DNA from: a virus
Strand: one strand, 5' to 3'
Virus record (IMG/VR): IMGVR_UViG_3300038701_003011
Location: 1 to 56,753 of that record
Length of the DNA stretch: 56,753 bases
The translations under genes were made by a program, and so were the position numbers. The first letter of the stretch is position 1; each line of letters begins with the position of its first letter. The notes under the pieces are model-generated. The model had not been told where the DNA came from. It worked only from the letters and a program-made list of their open reading frames with translations, and did not search any database. This document shows, piece by piece, positions 40,445 through 48,652 of this stretch.

Positions 40445-41037
40445 TGGGAAAGAAATTAAAATCAGCCTCAGCCTCTAAAGTTTTAAACTATCCGCAGAAA
40501 TACTTATCAGAAAAAGCTGCAGATCATTTTGGCGTCGAAAAAGGTAAGGACGTAGATGAAACTTCCAGAAACCTAGTGCAAAAGGCTGCCGATAAACTAG
40601 GAATCAAGGACTCAACTGCTGCAAACGCTTTAAAAGCTGTAGGCGCCGCAGGCTTGTCCATGGTGGCAGATCCTTTAAACGTTGTTCCCGGTCTCGGTCC
40701 AGCCAAAAGACTACTTAAATTGGGGCGCGGAGTGTCCAAGGCAAAGGCGTTAAATAAAGCCAAATTACCTACCGGAGCTCGAACAAAAGCAGCCCCTGGA
40801 GCTGTTAGGGAGGCTAAATTGCAAGCGTTGGGCGATGTTATGTCTAAAAAACCTTCCAATACTGCTAAATTAATACAGGCAAATGATAAGCTTTCTCAAG
40901 TAGAAAAGGGCAAGAGAATTGCCCGCTCGCCAGATATTGCCGATAAGATTAAGAACATGAGCCCAGAAGATAAGGAAAAGTTTAAAAAAGCGTTGCTAAG
41001 AAATCGACGTTCTGAAAAGAAAAATCAAGGAGAATAA
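40444..41037 (+). CDS. Basic virion-associated protein, 197 aa
   Basis: TAATG coupling to the spike gene. Very lysine/alanine-rich, with a VGAAGLSMVADPLNVVPGLGPAKRLLKLGRG hydrophobic patch (about residues 68-95) resembling membrane-active internal proteins. May be a minor injected protein. Not recognised as a family. Confidence 0.6.
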   Translation: MGKKLKSASASKVLNYPQKYLSEKAADHFGVEKGKDVDETSRNLVQKAADKLGIKDSTAANALKAVGAAGLSMVADPLNVVPGLGPAKRLLKLGRGVSKAKALNKAKLPTGARTKAAPGAVREAKLQALGDVMSKKPSNTAKLIQANDKLSQVEKGKRIARSPDIADKIKNMSPEDKEKFKKALLRNRRSEKKNQGE

Positions 41038-41038
41038 T

Positions 41039-41221
41039 ATGTTAATGTCAGTTTTACGAAAACTAGGAATGCAGCTGCTTACAGCACTCTTGACTGAAAA
41101 ATTCCTAAAAAAGCTTATAGTGTTTTTGCTTAAAAAGTTGTCTGAAAGAACCGATAATACTATAGACGATGAAGTTGTTAAAATGATCGAAAAAGCCCTC
41201 GAGCCGCAAGATCCTAAATAG
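41039..41221 (+). CDS. Small hydrophobic amphipathic protein, 60 aa
   Basis: GGAGAATAAT precedes ATG. Leucine-rich helices (LLTALLTEKFLKKLIVFLLKKLSE) and an acidic end with TDNTIDDEVVKMIEKAL. The leucine-rich helix plus TDNTxDDE pattern recurs in many phages near lysis or tail genes; holin activity has been suggested for such proteins but is unproven. Last gene of the rightward virion block. Confidence 0.6.
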   Translation: MLMSVLRKLGMQLLTALLTEKFLKKLIVFLLKKLSERTDNTIDDEVVKMIEKALEPQDPK

Positions 41222-41301
41222 TGCTAATATGGAATAAAAACCGCCTATTGCTTATCTGGAATAACGTATAGACATTTACGTAACCCGAACCAGGAAGTAA
41301 T

Positions 41302-41832
41302 ATGCGGTTCTCTTTTATGCTCAAGGGCATTAAACCTTTCTCAGTAAACTCCCTTTTTTATAACGACGGTCGAACAAAGACTCAGGCATACTACGACTGG
41401 AGTTTTAAATTCTTCGGTATGCTTTGCCATGAGAGCGTGCAATTAGGTTTAGAGCCTATGCGGGAGCAGTTTGATCCTAAGAAGCATTGCTTCGCGGTCA
41501 GGCTAACTGCTTACTATCCAGAAAAAATCTTTTACAGACAGGTTGGGGGAATCTCAGCCAAGACAATGGATTTGTCTAATTGGGAAAAGCCGCTTATAGA
41601 TGCCCTGTTTTTGCCTAAGAATCACAAAGTGTCTCCACCTTTTGGGAGCCCAAATATGAATTGTGATGATAGGTATATTGCCTCAATTGTATCGAGAAAA
41701 AGAATGACTACAGAGGATGAGCCTAGCATTAGAATTTCTATAGCCATGCTACCTATTACATCCCTTGAATCATATCCTCGTCTAGAATTACATACAAAAG
41801 TTCTCCAGAATCCCGACGACGAGACAACATAA
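41302..41832 (+). CDS. rusA: RusA-like Holliday junction resolvase, 176 aa
   Basis: KGIKPFSVNSLF at the start, a central DLSNWEKPLIDALF and NCDDRYIASIVSRKR: the D..N..K...D.L and DD pattern is the RusA active site, which uses acidic residues with magnesium to cut four-way junctions. RusA helps clear branched DNA before packaging. The family length is about 120; the extra 50 are mostly an N-terminal insert. Convergent with the leftward operon; its 3' end overlaps the opposite gene by 77 bases. Confidence 0.8.
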   Translation: MRFSFMLKGIKPFSVNSLFYNDGRTKTQAYYDWSFKFFGMLCHESVQLGLEPMREQFDPKKHCFAVRLTAYYPEKIFYRQVGGISAKTMDLSNWEKPLIDALFLPKNHKVSPPFGSPNMNCDDRYIASIVSRKRMTTEDEPSIRISIAMLPITSLESYPRLELHTKVLQNPDDETT

Positions 41833-42112
41833 TATTGCCGTGCTCTTCCATGAGCTCTACCGCCTTTTCTGGCGTCGCAATAAAATCCCACTCCCCAACT
41901 CGGTTATATTTTTTCATAAGTATGCTTTCGCACCTGGCTAAGAGCTTTTGCATTCTTAGCATTGCTACTGAAGGATCGTCGTTGGCGTTTAAGCCTAAGG
42001 TACACTTGTCCTGAACTTTATCAAATAGTTGTCTAAAATCTTCCTTGTAAGCCTCAATATCTTCCAATAATAAGGGGTGCCCACTGGCTCTCATAACTTT
42101 GACTTTTTGCAT
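41756..42112 (-). CDS. Hypothetical protein, 118 aa
   Basis: Start ATG at 42112 overlaps the TAA upstream (TAATG) with GGGAG five bases before; I prefer it to 42124. Helical, with IEAYKEDFRQLFDKVQDKCTL and VAMLRMQKLLARCESILMKKY. Last gene of the replication operon, overlapping the resolvase antisense. Unknown function. Confidence 0.65.
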   Translation of the reverse strand: MQKVKVMRASGHPLLLEDIEAYKEDFRQLFDKVQDKCTLGLNANDDPSVAMLRMQKLLARCESILMKKYNRVGEWDFIATPEKAVELMEEHGNIMLSRRRDSGELLYVILDEDMIQGM

Positions 42113-42660
42113 TATATCTCCCATAGGTTAATTCCTGATGCTAAAAGCTCGTCCCAGTATACCACAGTTTTGCTGTAAGCGTAAGCAGTGTTTTTAGGTT
42201 CTGAGTACAAATGCTCATCTTGCAAATTCCGTGCCCGGACAATTGCCTTAATTGTCACACAATTATCTTTCGTTTCGGTCAGTGCCAAATAATCCTGCTT
42301 ATGGGGTCCCCAAATTAATGGATCTTTTTTTTGGAAAGTCCAACTAAGTCCATGCCGCTCAGCGGACTCCGCACTTTGTGATTTTACATGGATTCTTCTA
42401 TCGTCAGAATTTAAATCTGGACTGTAACTTTTACCTCTTTTTTCGTAAATAGTCAAATCCGGATCAGTACAATCTAAATTTTTAGATTTTAAATAATTAC
42501 AAACGGCAAACTCTGCTACCGTACCGCCTACAATATCTCTAAAAATTTTAGACAGCTGCCTTTCCCCTCGGTCAACGTATAACTTTGTACTGGACTGCAT
42601 TCTTGCTTCTGCAAATTCTGAGCATCGTTTTATGGTTGTCTTACTTACTACAATTACCAT
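42112..42660 (-). CDS. PD-(D/E)XK-type nuclease, 182 aa
   Basis: Helix with a conserved-type acid (VGGTVAEFAVCNYLKSK), then YSPDLNSDDRRIHVKSQS: a D followed by a strand ending in V-K, the core of PD-(D/E)XK enzymes, though the middle acid is replaced or displaced (HVK). The family includes restriction and Holliday-junction nucleases. Position in the replication operon suggests DNA processing or host DNA breakdown. Motif match by eye only. Confidence 0.6.
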   Translation of the reverse strand: MVIVVSKTTIKRCSEFAEARMQSSTKLYVDRGERQLSKIFRDIVGGTVAEFAVCNYLKSKNLDCTDPDLTIYEKRGKSYSPDLNSDDRRIHVKSQSAESAERHGLSWTFQKKDPLIWGPHKQDYLALTETKDNCVTIKAIVRARNLQDEHLYSEPKNTAYAYSKTVVYWDELLASGINLWEI

Positions 42661-43139
42661 TTTGCCCCTTTAACCCACTTTTTAAAATCTTCAATATCGT
42701 ACTGTCCCCGGGCAACATTAATCCAGCACATAACCCAGCGCACATTACCTTTTGTGTATCCTTTTGAGTTGTCCTTTCTATCGGGACTCAACCTAAACGG
42801 ATTCATATGATATTTCGATTCATACATCAAATCGGGCTTTCTACCAGTTACTTCGCATTTGCTGTTTTGAAATATATCTAATATATCTTCAAAAGTAAAT
42901 TCCGGAGGACTAAACCCTCTTTGTTTTGCTCTCATTTTCATACCATTCAAACACCGCATAGCTGCCCCTTCCGGAGTTTTTCTGTGCCTTTTTTGCCGTT
43001 TAGATGCATTTTTTTTATTGGCGGCATCGTATTGTTTTACACAATCTATGCATTTATATTGAAGTCCGTCTTTGTTTGATTTTGACTTATAAAAAGATGT
43101 AAGTTTTTTTATTTTTTTACATTTACTACACTTTTTCAT
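42654..43139 (-). CDS. HNH-like / endonuclease VII-like homing endonuclease, 161 aa
   Basis: Start ATG 43139 overlaps the upstream stop (ATGA), placing CSKCKK at the N-terminus; two CxxC pairs (CSKC, CIDC) make a zinc finger. A C-terminal core MNPFRLSPDRKDNSKGYTKGNVRWVMCWINVAR matches the S-x-DR-x-x-x-x-KGY-x-x-x-N-x-x-x-V pattern of HNH endonucleases. Probably a free-standing mobile gene wedged in the operon between lysis-like and nuclease genes. Confidence 0.8.
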   Translation of the reverse strand: MKKCSKCKKIKKLTSFYKSKSNKDGLQYKCIDCVKQYDAANKKNASKRQKRHRKTPEGAAMRCLNGMKMRAKQRGFSPPEFTFEDILDIFQNSKCEVTGRKPDLMYESKYHMNPFRLSPDRKDNSKGYTKGNVRWVMCWINVARGQYDIEDFKKWVKGAKW

Positions 43140-43420
43140 AGCAATAATAAAAGCAATAAGAACAGCTCCCCCCAAGCAATACTGCGCACAGTTTTGTTTT
43201 CAGATTCAAGTCTCTCTACTTCTTTAGACTCAATCTTAATCAGCTCTTCCTGTGTCTTTATTTGCTCGTCCTGAGCCGCTATTGTTTGCTCCTGTTTCTC
43301 CACTACCAGACTGCACTCTGTTAATAGTCCGGGACAAGTTAGATTCTCGGCTCTTGCGATACTGCTCAAGCCTAAGCTTAAAACTACTAACAGCATTATC
43401 AGATACTTGTTTTGCTTCAT
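43136..43420 (-). CDS. Exported coiled-coil protein, nested in upstream gene, 94 aa (spanin-type candidate)
   Basis: A cleavable signal (MKQNKYLIMLLVVLSLGLSS, ARA) is followed by a periplasmic coiled coil (EKQEQTIAAQDEQIKTQEELIKIE to about 78) and a C-terminal leucine run (LFLLLLLLL) that could span a membrane. It starts inside the gene at 43236-43541 in another frame, with its own AGGAG site. Two-frame nesting with a coiled-coil partner is typical of phage Rz/Rz1 spanin pairs, which fuse inner and outer membranes. No lipobox, so it is not a standard Rz1. Confidence 0.65.
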   Translation of the reverse strand: MKQNKYLIMLLVVLSLGLSSIARAENLTCPGLLTECSLVVEKQEQTIAAQDEQIKTQEELIKIESKEVERLESENKTVRSIAWGELFLLLLLLL

Positions 43421-43541
43421 TTGCCTTCTCCTCTGCCTTAATTACTTTCTCAGTCGCGTCTTTCTTTTTAGTCAAATATAGCATCTTCTCTAAAGATCCC
43501 ATAATTAGTTTTACAATCCATTTTATGACTAGATCTATCAT
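43236..43541 (-). CDS. Amphipathic helix protein, 101 aa, overlapping the exported coiled-coil gene
   Basis: Strong AAGGAG site; ATGA overlap with the upstream gene. N-terminal hydrophobic/amphipathic helix (IDLVIKWIVKLIMGSLEKMLYL), long charged coiled coil (residues 25-75) and a disordered G/S/N-rich tail. Its last 185 bases are shared with the gene at 43136-43420 in another frame. It could be an inner-membrane spanin or lysis regulator. Both frames have ribosome sites, so both are likely real. Confidence 0.6.
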   Translation of the reverse strand: MIDLVIKWIVKLIMGSLEKMLYLTKKKDATEKVIKAEEKANEAKQVSDNAVSSFKLRLEQYRKSRESNLSRTINRVQSGSGETGANNSGSGRANKDTGRAD

Positions 43542-43957
43542 GCCTTATCTCCTTTAGGGCACCAAGTAGAGTGGTGATAGGAACTGGCGTCCTTGCCGTA
43601 AGTCTTAACTGCACCACACTCACATTTACTTTTTGGCTGAAGGGGGGCACCCCCAGGCTGCTTTACTGGACTCATTTCTGTTTCCATGTTGTAGACAATG
43701 TTTCCGCTTTTAGTTTCTCTTAGCATATACTCAGGAATGCTCCAAAGATTTGTCCCACAGTGCTCTTTAATTTCATACTCGTCTGGGCTAAAAGTTATTT
43801 TAACAATTTCCCCGACTTTGTATTTGTGTTCAGGAACCACAGACACCGGACTAAATCCTGATGGGATTGTATTTGGAGGATTAGTAGTACTGCAAGTATA
43901 AGTTGGGTGCTGATTTCCAAATGAATGCATAGGTATAGTTTTAGTGTGCATCTGCAA
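43538..43957 (-). CDS. Hypothetical protein with cysteine/histidine site, 139 aa
   Basis: Starts at TTG 43957 (GGAGG four bases upstream) or ATG 43951; both overlap the polymerase stop. Proline-rich start, a beta core (YKVGEIVKITFSPDEYEI) and a C-terminal CECG ... YHHSTWC motif likely to bind zinc. Not recognised. Coupled by ATGA to the amphipathic helix gene. Confidence 0.62.
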   Translation of the reverse strand: MQMHTKTIPMHSFGNQHPTYTCSTTNPPNTIPSGFSPVSVVPEHKYKVGEIVKITFSPDEYEIKEHCGTNLWSIPEYMLRETKSGNIVYNMETEMSPVKQPGGAPLQPKSKCECGAVKTYGKDASSYHHSTWCPKGDKA

Positions 43958-46900
43958 AGTTCCTCCCTATCTCAGCCGGAGCTTTCAAATCTATAGATAT
44001 TTTATAATTATTTTCCATAATATCTTGCACCTGCACTTTCATAGCATTCTGGTATTGCTCTGGAACTCGGACCACTAATTGATCGTGGATCTGAGCGCAG
44101 ACATATCCAGGGACTTGGTTCTTTTTCATGTATCGATTAATTGAAATAGCTGCTCTATTTACAATAGACGTAGACAAAGACTGGATTTGAAAGTTTTTAG
44201 CATTATTTAAATAATTGCTTAACTTCTTTCGAAGCTCTTTCATCTTAGCGTATTCTCCCGGATCATCATGGTATCTTTTCCATAACTCTAAAGAATCCAA
44301 TATATCTAGCCCATACTTGCCTACAATCCTTTTAGCCTCCCAAAGGTGCCTTACTCTTCCAGCTTCGGATCTTACAAAGCCGTCTGTAACTGCTTGCTCC
44401 TCAGATCTTTGCATCCACTGCTTTAAATCCGGATATGCATCTAAATACTGCTTTCGAAGCCCCTCAGCCTCCGCTTGAGAAACTCCAATTTCAAACTGAA
44501 GCTTGTACGCGCTCATTCCGTAGGGGATACCCAAACAATTATGTACTTTCACTCCGTTAGCAAAAAAATGGTGCTCATCTTCTACCCTAATATCATATAC
44601 CTCACAACTCTCACTAGGTTCTATTTTAATTACTTGAGGAGATTTACATCTAGATTTAAAAGTAGGAATATAATTTATGTATTCACGCAAAGCATCTGAT
44701 TTTCTTTTACACTTCATATGGTGATGCAGTTCCAGCTCTGATAATCTCTTACATCCTAATCTTGTTGGAGATATTTTATAATAGTTTTTTTCATAGGTTT
44801 TATTATACTCTAAAGAGTAAGAACACTCTACTCCTAGTGAATTTAATAAAAGACACACTCCAGTACTTAGCCGATGATCTTTTGAAACTAAATTAATAGA
44901 GGGCATATCGTGGTTCATTTTTATATAACCATCAGTGTCTAATAATCCTGCTAAAAAATTTAGTTTAAGTTTAATTGGCGCATTCATTATATATGTAGGT
45001 ACTTCCAAGTTTTTACACTTCTTTTGACCATCTTCCCATTTACCTAAGTTTAAGGTATTATATACAATCTTTGCCATTTCTGAGTTTACTACAACAATTG
45101 ATTCGAAATGTCCTCGGTCTTCTGATACTCTTGTTTTATATCCTAGATTTTCCATAAACTGTTTAAACCATTTAGTAACTCCATCTTCCTTTAATCCACA
45201 CATGCCAATATATCCTTTTAGTCCATGACCTTGTGTGTTTAACCTTTGACTAATTGAAACTATACCGTCTCCCAATAATGCTCCCGAAAAATAAGCCCAT
45301 TCATTATCCAGTTTTAGTTCTCCAAGAGGCTTATTTCCTCCATTTTTATAATACATATTGCTGTATATAGGTAGATAATTATTATTTAGACAATTGGAAG
45401 TTTCATAAATTATTTCATCCTTTTCCTTTAAATCCTTTGCCTCTACCCATTCGTTGTTAATAAAAAAGGGATGATCTTCGGTACATCTTATTGTGCCCCT
45501 GTTTGTATGAACTAATATTGTCCTAGCTTTTCTTTTAAATAATTTATTAACCTTTTTAAATCCTTTAGAGGTTTTTACTAAACTGTCTTCCTTAATATCT
45601 TTTATCTTTACATAGCCTTTTGAAGTTTCAACTAAGGTTGATCCTTCACAACAGTAAGCTTTGGCTTTTTGTCGTCTTTGTTTGTCGACTTTACCAAGGT
45701 AAGTTTTGGATGTCTTATCAGCCGAAACGTTTTGGAGTTTTTCCGTCTGTATAGCAATAGCAGAATAGAAATCAAGACCACTCCTAAAAATATCCCGTAA
45801 ACCATCATCGCCACTAACGTGGGCAAAGACATGAGGTTCAAGGGATTCATAGTCTGCATCGATAAATACATGATCTTCTCCTGAAATAAAAAACTTTCGA
45901 ACTCTGTTCGTGTGCTTTACAACAAGCTCCGAAGCTTGTCCCGGACTTAACTGTCTAGGTAATTGTTGAATATCAGAGCCGTATCTGCCGGAAATAGTTC
46001 TATGTTGAAAAAATGAAGGGTAAAATATGCCATCCTCAGATTGATCTAAAAATCTTTCAATGTAGGCTCCCCGGATCTTTATGAGCTTATTATAATCCTG
46101 CAAAGACTTTACCCAAGAATACTTCTCCGCCATCAAGTCTAAAAAACTATCATCTACTTGCGGATTTCCTTTATCGGTATAACTTACTGCCTTCTCACCA
46201 AGCTGCTCGAAGAAAAGCTTTTTTAAATGGTGCTTACTGGACAGATTAAATGGGTACTTTTGCTCTTCTTCTTTAATCAAACTTAACTGGACCATTCGTG
46301 CTACCCTAGGATGTAACTTTCCTTTTCCGAGCAAGAACTCTTTAGCCGGACTCTGTACTAAGTCTTCTACATTCTTTTTACTAAGACTATATTTTCCAGA
46401 TTTAGTTTTTGGTAGCGGAAGTTTGTAATAAGCCACAACTGCTTGTGCAAAACTCCCAGTATTCTTAGCCGGGTAATGTCGGTTTACGTACCAGGTTATA
46501 AAATTATCTAACTCTGGTGCTATGTGCTCTTGAATCGAGTCTTCTAAGTTATTGATATCTGTATTGATTTCCGATAATGAAGAGTTAAGCAATTCCATGT
46601 CTAACGGAATCCCGCCTTGCTCCATAGGAATTGTAACTTCTTTGTAAAGCGGCATAACTTCATCTTTAAAGAAAAAGTCTTCCAAATTTTCTTCTTTTAT
46701 TTGCTTAAGATAGTGACGATATAATTTCATTGTAAGGATGCAATCCTTTTCACAGTATTTTGCCATAATATCTAGATCGCATTTGTACATATCAGATGGA
46801 CCGTGACCTCCGTTAGCTTTTACGGATGCCATCATCTCTTCCTGCTCTCTAGTAGAGTCGGCGCCGTAAACTTTTTTAGCTATTTGTTTTAGCCTAAACG

Positions 46901-47267
46901 GCGGGAGCTCATCGACAGTGTGCTTCGCAAGCAAAGTGTCTGCCCAGAGTGAGTCTAAGAGATCTACATCAAAGAAATTAGTTGTAAATGGAATATCAAA
47001 TGCGCCGTTAAAGGTAATTACTTTCTTTTCTTGAAGATGCTTTAACGCAACCATACACTGCCAAGCTGGTAATACTTCTACTAATTTTCCATCTAAAAAC
47101 TGCTTATGTGGAATATAAAAGGATTCGGTGTCATTTGAAACACCAAACCCAATAATAGTATCTTTTCGAACGTTAAGACCATTTGTCTCAATATCAAATG
47201 CAACTTCAGATTGCTGCCTAATCCAGTTGGAAAACTTTACAAAATCTTCAGTGGTTTTGATAATCAT
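43941..47267 (-). CDS. polA: Family A DNA polymerase with in-frame intein, 1108 aa precursor
   Basis: N-terminal 3'-5' exonuclease: FDIETNGL (D25, E27), ITFNGAFD and YCEKDC. The polymerase domain has motif A (FIDADYESLEPH, about 465-475), motif B split by an intein (RRQKAKAY then CLGIPYGMS), and motif C (AQIHDQL, catalytic H-D). After removal of residues 539-910 the enzyme is 736 residues, the size of T7-type replicases. No 5'-3' exonuclease domain. ATG overlaps the previous gene with a GGAG site. It copies the genome with the primase and helicase of the same operon. Confidence 0.95.
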   Translation of the reverse strand: MIIKTTEDFVKFSNWIRQQSEVAFDIETNGLNVRKDTIIGFGVSNDTESFYIPHKQFLDGKLVEVLPAWQCMVALKHLQEKKVITFNGAFDIPFTTNFFDVDLLDSLWADTLLAKHTVDELPPFRLKQIAKKVYGADSTREQEEMMASVKANGGHGPSDMYKCDLDIMAKYCEKDCILTMKLYRHYLKQIKEENLEDFFFKDEVMPLYKEVTIPMEQGGIPLDMELLNSSLSEINTDINNLEDSIQEHIAPELDNFITWYVNRHYPAKNTGSFAQAVVAYYKLPLPKTKSGKYSLSKKNVEDLVQSPAKEFLLGKGKLHPRVARMVQLSLIKEEEQKYPFNLSSKHHLKKLFFEQLGEKAVSYTDKGNPQVDDSFLDLMAEKYSWVKSLQDYNKLIKIRGAYIERFLDQSEDGIFYPSFFQHRTISGRYGSDIQQLPRQLSPGQASELVVKHTNRVRKFFISGEDHVFIDADYESLEPHVFAHVSGDDGLRDIFRSGLDFYSAIAIQTEKLQNVSADKTSKTYLGKVDKQRRQKAKAYCCEGSTLVETSKGYVKIKDIKEDSLVKTSKGFKKVNKLFKRKARTILVHTNRGTIRCTEDHPFFINNEWVEAKDLKEKDEIIYETSNCLNNNYLPIYSNMYYKNGGNKPLGELKLDNEWAYFSGALLGDGIVSISQRLNTQGHGLKGYIGMCGLKEDGVTKWFKQFMENLGYKTRVSEDRGHFESIVVVNSEMAKIVYNTLNLGKWEDGQKKCKNLEVPTYIMNAPIKLKLNFLAGLLDTDGYIKMNHDMPSINLVSKDHRLSTGVCLLLNSLGVECSYSLEYNKTYEKNYYKISPTRLGCKRLSELELHHHMKCKRKSDALREYINYIPTFKSRCKSPQVIKIEPSESCEVYDIRVEDEHHFFANGVKVHNCLGIPYGMSAYKLQFEIGVSQAEAEGLRKQYLDAYPDLKQWMQRSEEQAVTDGFVRSEAGRVRHLWEAKRIVGKYGLDILDSLELWKRYHDDPGEYAKMKELRKKLSNYLNNAKNFQIQSLSTSIVNRAAISINRYMKKNQVPGYVCAQIHDQLVVRVPEQYQNAMKVQVQDIMENNYKISIDLKAPAEIGRNFADAH
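44538..45653 (-). mobile_element. Intein with LAGLIDADG homing endonuclease inside the polymerase, 372 aa
   Basis: Begins with the Cys1 block (CCEGSTLVETSKG) and a block B-like TEDHPFFI; ends HHFFANGVKVHN followed by Cys+1. The join KAKAY-CLGIPYG restores motif B exactly. Endonuclease motifs FSGALLGDGIV and LAGLLDTDGYI are both intact with their acidic residues, so it may be active. All splicing residues (Cys1, block B His, penultimate His, Asn, Cys+1) are present. Confidence 0.95.
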
Positions 47268-47604
47268 GAATAAACTCCGAACATTCGCCTAAGATTGTTT
47301 TAAACTCAAGCGATTGCAGGTTCGGGGTCTCATCAATAGGGGGAAGTGCGTAAAAAGGAACATTAAGATCATTTAAGATCTCTTTAGATTTTTTTCCAAT
47401 AGAAATTACCTTCACTTCTTTGTCTGCCACTGCAATCGCTTCAATAATAAGTGATTGTTTGTCATTATACAGTAGAGTATCATTTGGTGATAAATCGAAG
47501 ATGCTCATATACTCTAAAAAACTCTGGTAAACATTAGAGCCTACCAGAGCTTTATCGGTGAAAACGTCTAAGGTGCTGTCACTGACAAAAATCACAGTTA
47601 ACAT
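47248..47604 (-). CDS. Hypothetical protein upstream of the polymerase, 118 aa
   Basis: Rossmann-like order of strands and helices (LTVIFVSDST, DTLLYNDKQSLIIEAIAVADKEVKVISIGKKSKEIL, VPFYALPPIDE). This faintly recalls small uracil-DNA-glycosylase-fold proteins beside phage replication genes, but catalytic motifs are not clear. Overlaps the polymerase start by 20 bases. Confidence 0.6.
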   Translation of the reverse strand: MLTVIFVSDSTLDVFTDKALVGSNVYQSFLEYMSIFDLSPNDTLLYNDKQSLIIEAIAVADKEVKVISIGKKSKEILNDLNVPFYALPPIDETPNLQSLEFKTILGECSEFIHDYQNH

Positions 47605-47933
47605 TATTCGCCGTCTTCTACAAGAACGTTGAACTGATGTGCTAATACGCCCTTGTGGGTGCCTTTTGTGATTTCAGCTTGTCCGTTGTAGACAACTTGA
47701 CACAAAGTCCCTGGCTGAATTTGTTCCATGCGAATAGCGAGCGATCCTGCTCTGTTAATTACTGAGATTCCATCTGCAGTTTTAAATTTAAAATCGTTGT
47801 TTTGAGATTTAGGATTCATAACGGTTCCAAGGTACTCACCTTCAAGAATCACGCCTGTAGTTCCTGCTTCTGCTAATGCTTTTGGTCGGATGTAATTGAT
47901 ACCTTCGCCGACTGTTACTTCTTTGAATGCCAT
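47604..47933 (-). CDS. Probable OB-fold / single-stranded DNA-binding-like protein, 109 aa
   Basis: Regular strand pattern (GTTGVILEGEYLGTVM, NNDFKFKTADGISVIN, GTLCQVVYNGQAEIT, LAHQFNVLVED) with an acidic C-terminal tip (VEDGE), all as in small SSB proteins. AAGGAGCTAAAG precedes ATG. The place between polymerase and recombination genes agrees. Family not confirmed. Confidence 0.5.
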   Translation of the reverse strand: MAFKEVTVGEGINYIRPKALAEAGTTGVILEGEYLGTVMNPKSQNNDFKFKTADGISVINRAGSLAIRMEQIQPGTLCQVVYNGQAEITKGTHKGVLAHQFNVLVEDGE

Positions 47934-47935
47934 CT

Positions 47936-48196
47936 TTAGCTCCTTTTTTTGCTGTCATAGGCTTTATTGCTTAAGTTACGATACACGTTTTTTTCTTCAT
48001 AGTCAAGTACAGGACTCATTTGCTTTTGCAGATTATCAAATGCTTGGCTTAATTCTTCATCTACAATTATTTGTGCTGATCGGTACTCCAATAAAGCGGC
48101 TGTGAGCTCTACAAGGGAGCACTTCTCTCTTAAAAGTTTATCGACTACATCTGCCAAATTATCAGCAGCCTTTATTTGTTGCTCAAGTTCGACCAT
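47936..48196 (-). CDS. Hypothetical helical protein, 86 aa
   Basis: Helical acidic protein (VELEQQIKAADNLADVVDKLL; QIIVDEELSQAFDNLQKQM) with a basic tail. Overlaps the preceding gene by 25 bases. Unknown. Confidence 0.6.
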   Translation of the reverse strand: MVELEQQIKAADNLADVVDKLLREKCSLVELTAALLEYRSAQIIVDEELSQAFDNLQKQMSPVLDYEEKNVYRNLSNKAYDSKKRS

Positions 48197-48435
48197 TTTT
48201 CATTCCTTATGAATTTGGCATCGGTATTTTCGCAGATTAGCCACTCAGATAATTTTTCTAGTGGTATTTCAAATTTTGCATTTATTCCCATAGGGTAAGT
48301 AGTTTCAAATCCCTGATTAATCCAAGATCCTTTTACTGTCCATTTTTTTCTAAAAGTAAATATTTTTTCTACTAGAACAGCCACATCTGAAAACTTTTCG
48401 TGCTTTATAATATCAAATTGTCTAGGAATTCTCAT
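48172..48435 (-). CDS. Hypothetical protein, 87 aa
   Basis: ATG 48435 preferred over TTG 48441 because GGGAG lies seven bases upstream. Mixed strands (FSDVAVLVEKIFTFRKKWTVKG; GINAKFEIPLEKLSEWLI). Possibly beta-barrel. Not recognised. Confidence 0.6.
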   Translation of the reverse strand: MRIPRQFDIIKHEKFSDVAVLVEKIFTFRKKWTVKGSWINQGFETTYPMGINAKFEIPLEKLSEWLICENTDAKFIRNEKWSNLSNK

Positions 48436-48652
48436 CTTCAAGCTCCCATTCGTTTACAGTGTAAAAATCATTATCTTCACGAGACCAGAATTTCGATTTA
48501 TGTCCTGGAGGTAACATTCCCTCTGTTTCTAGTAAATTTAAAATCATTTTAACTTTAATCTCATCTTCATAAACAAGCTCGTTTTTATCTTCTGCGTATG
48601 CAATCTTGGAAAGTAAATTTTCTAACTTTTCCGCCATTTCACTTTTCTTCAT
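48422..48652 (-). CDS. Hypothetical protein, 76 aa
   Basis: Acidic, helical N-terminal half and an aromatic C-terminal half (SKFWSREDNDFYTVNEWELEDENS). Overlaps both neighbours. Not recognised. Confidence 0.6.
   Translation of the reverse strand: MKKSEMAEKLENLLSKIAYAEDKNELVYEDEIKVKMILNLLETEGMLPPGHKSKFWSREDNDFYTVNEWELEDENS

Noticed and set aside
45632-45871. 79-aa minus-strand frame inside the polymerase with a membrane helix and a basic tail
   Set aside because: Looks protein-like, but no ribosome site and it covers conserved polymerase motif A and the intein junction; most likely a by-product of that coding sequence.
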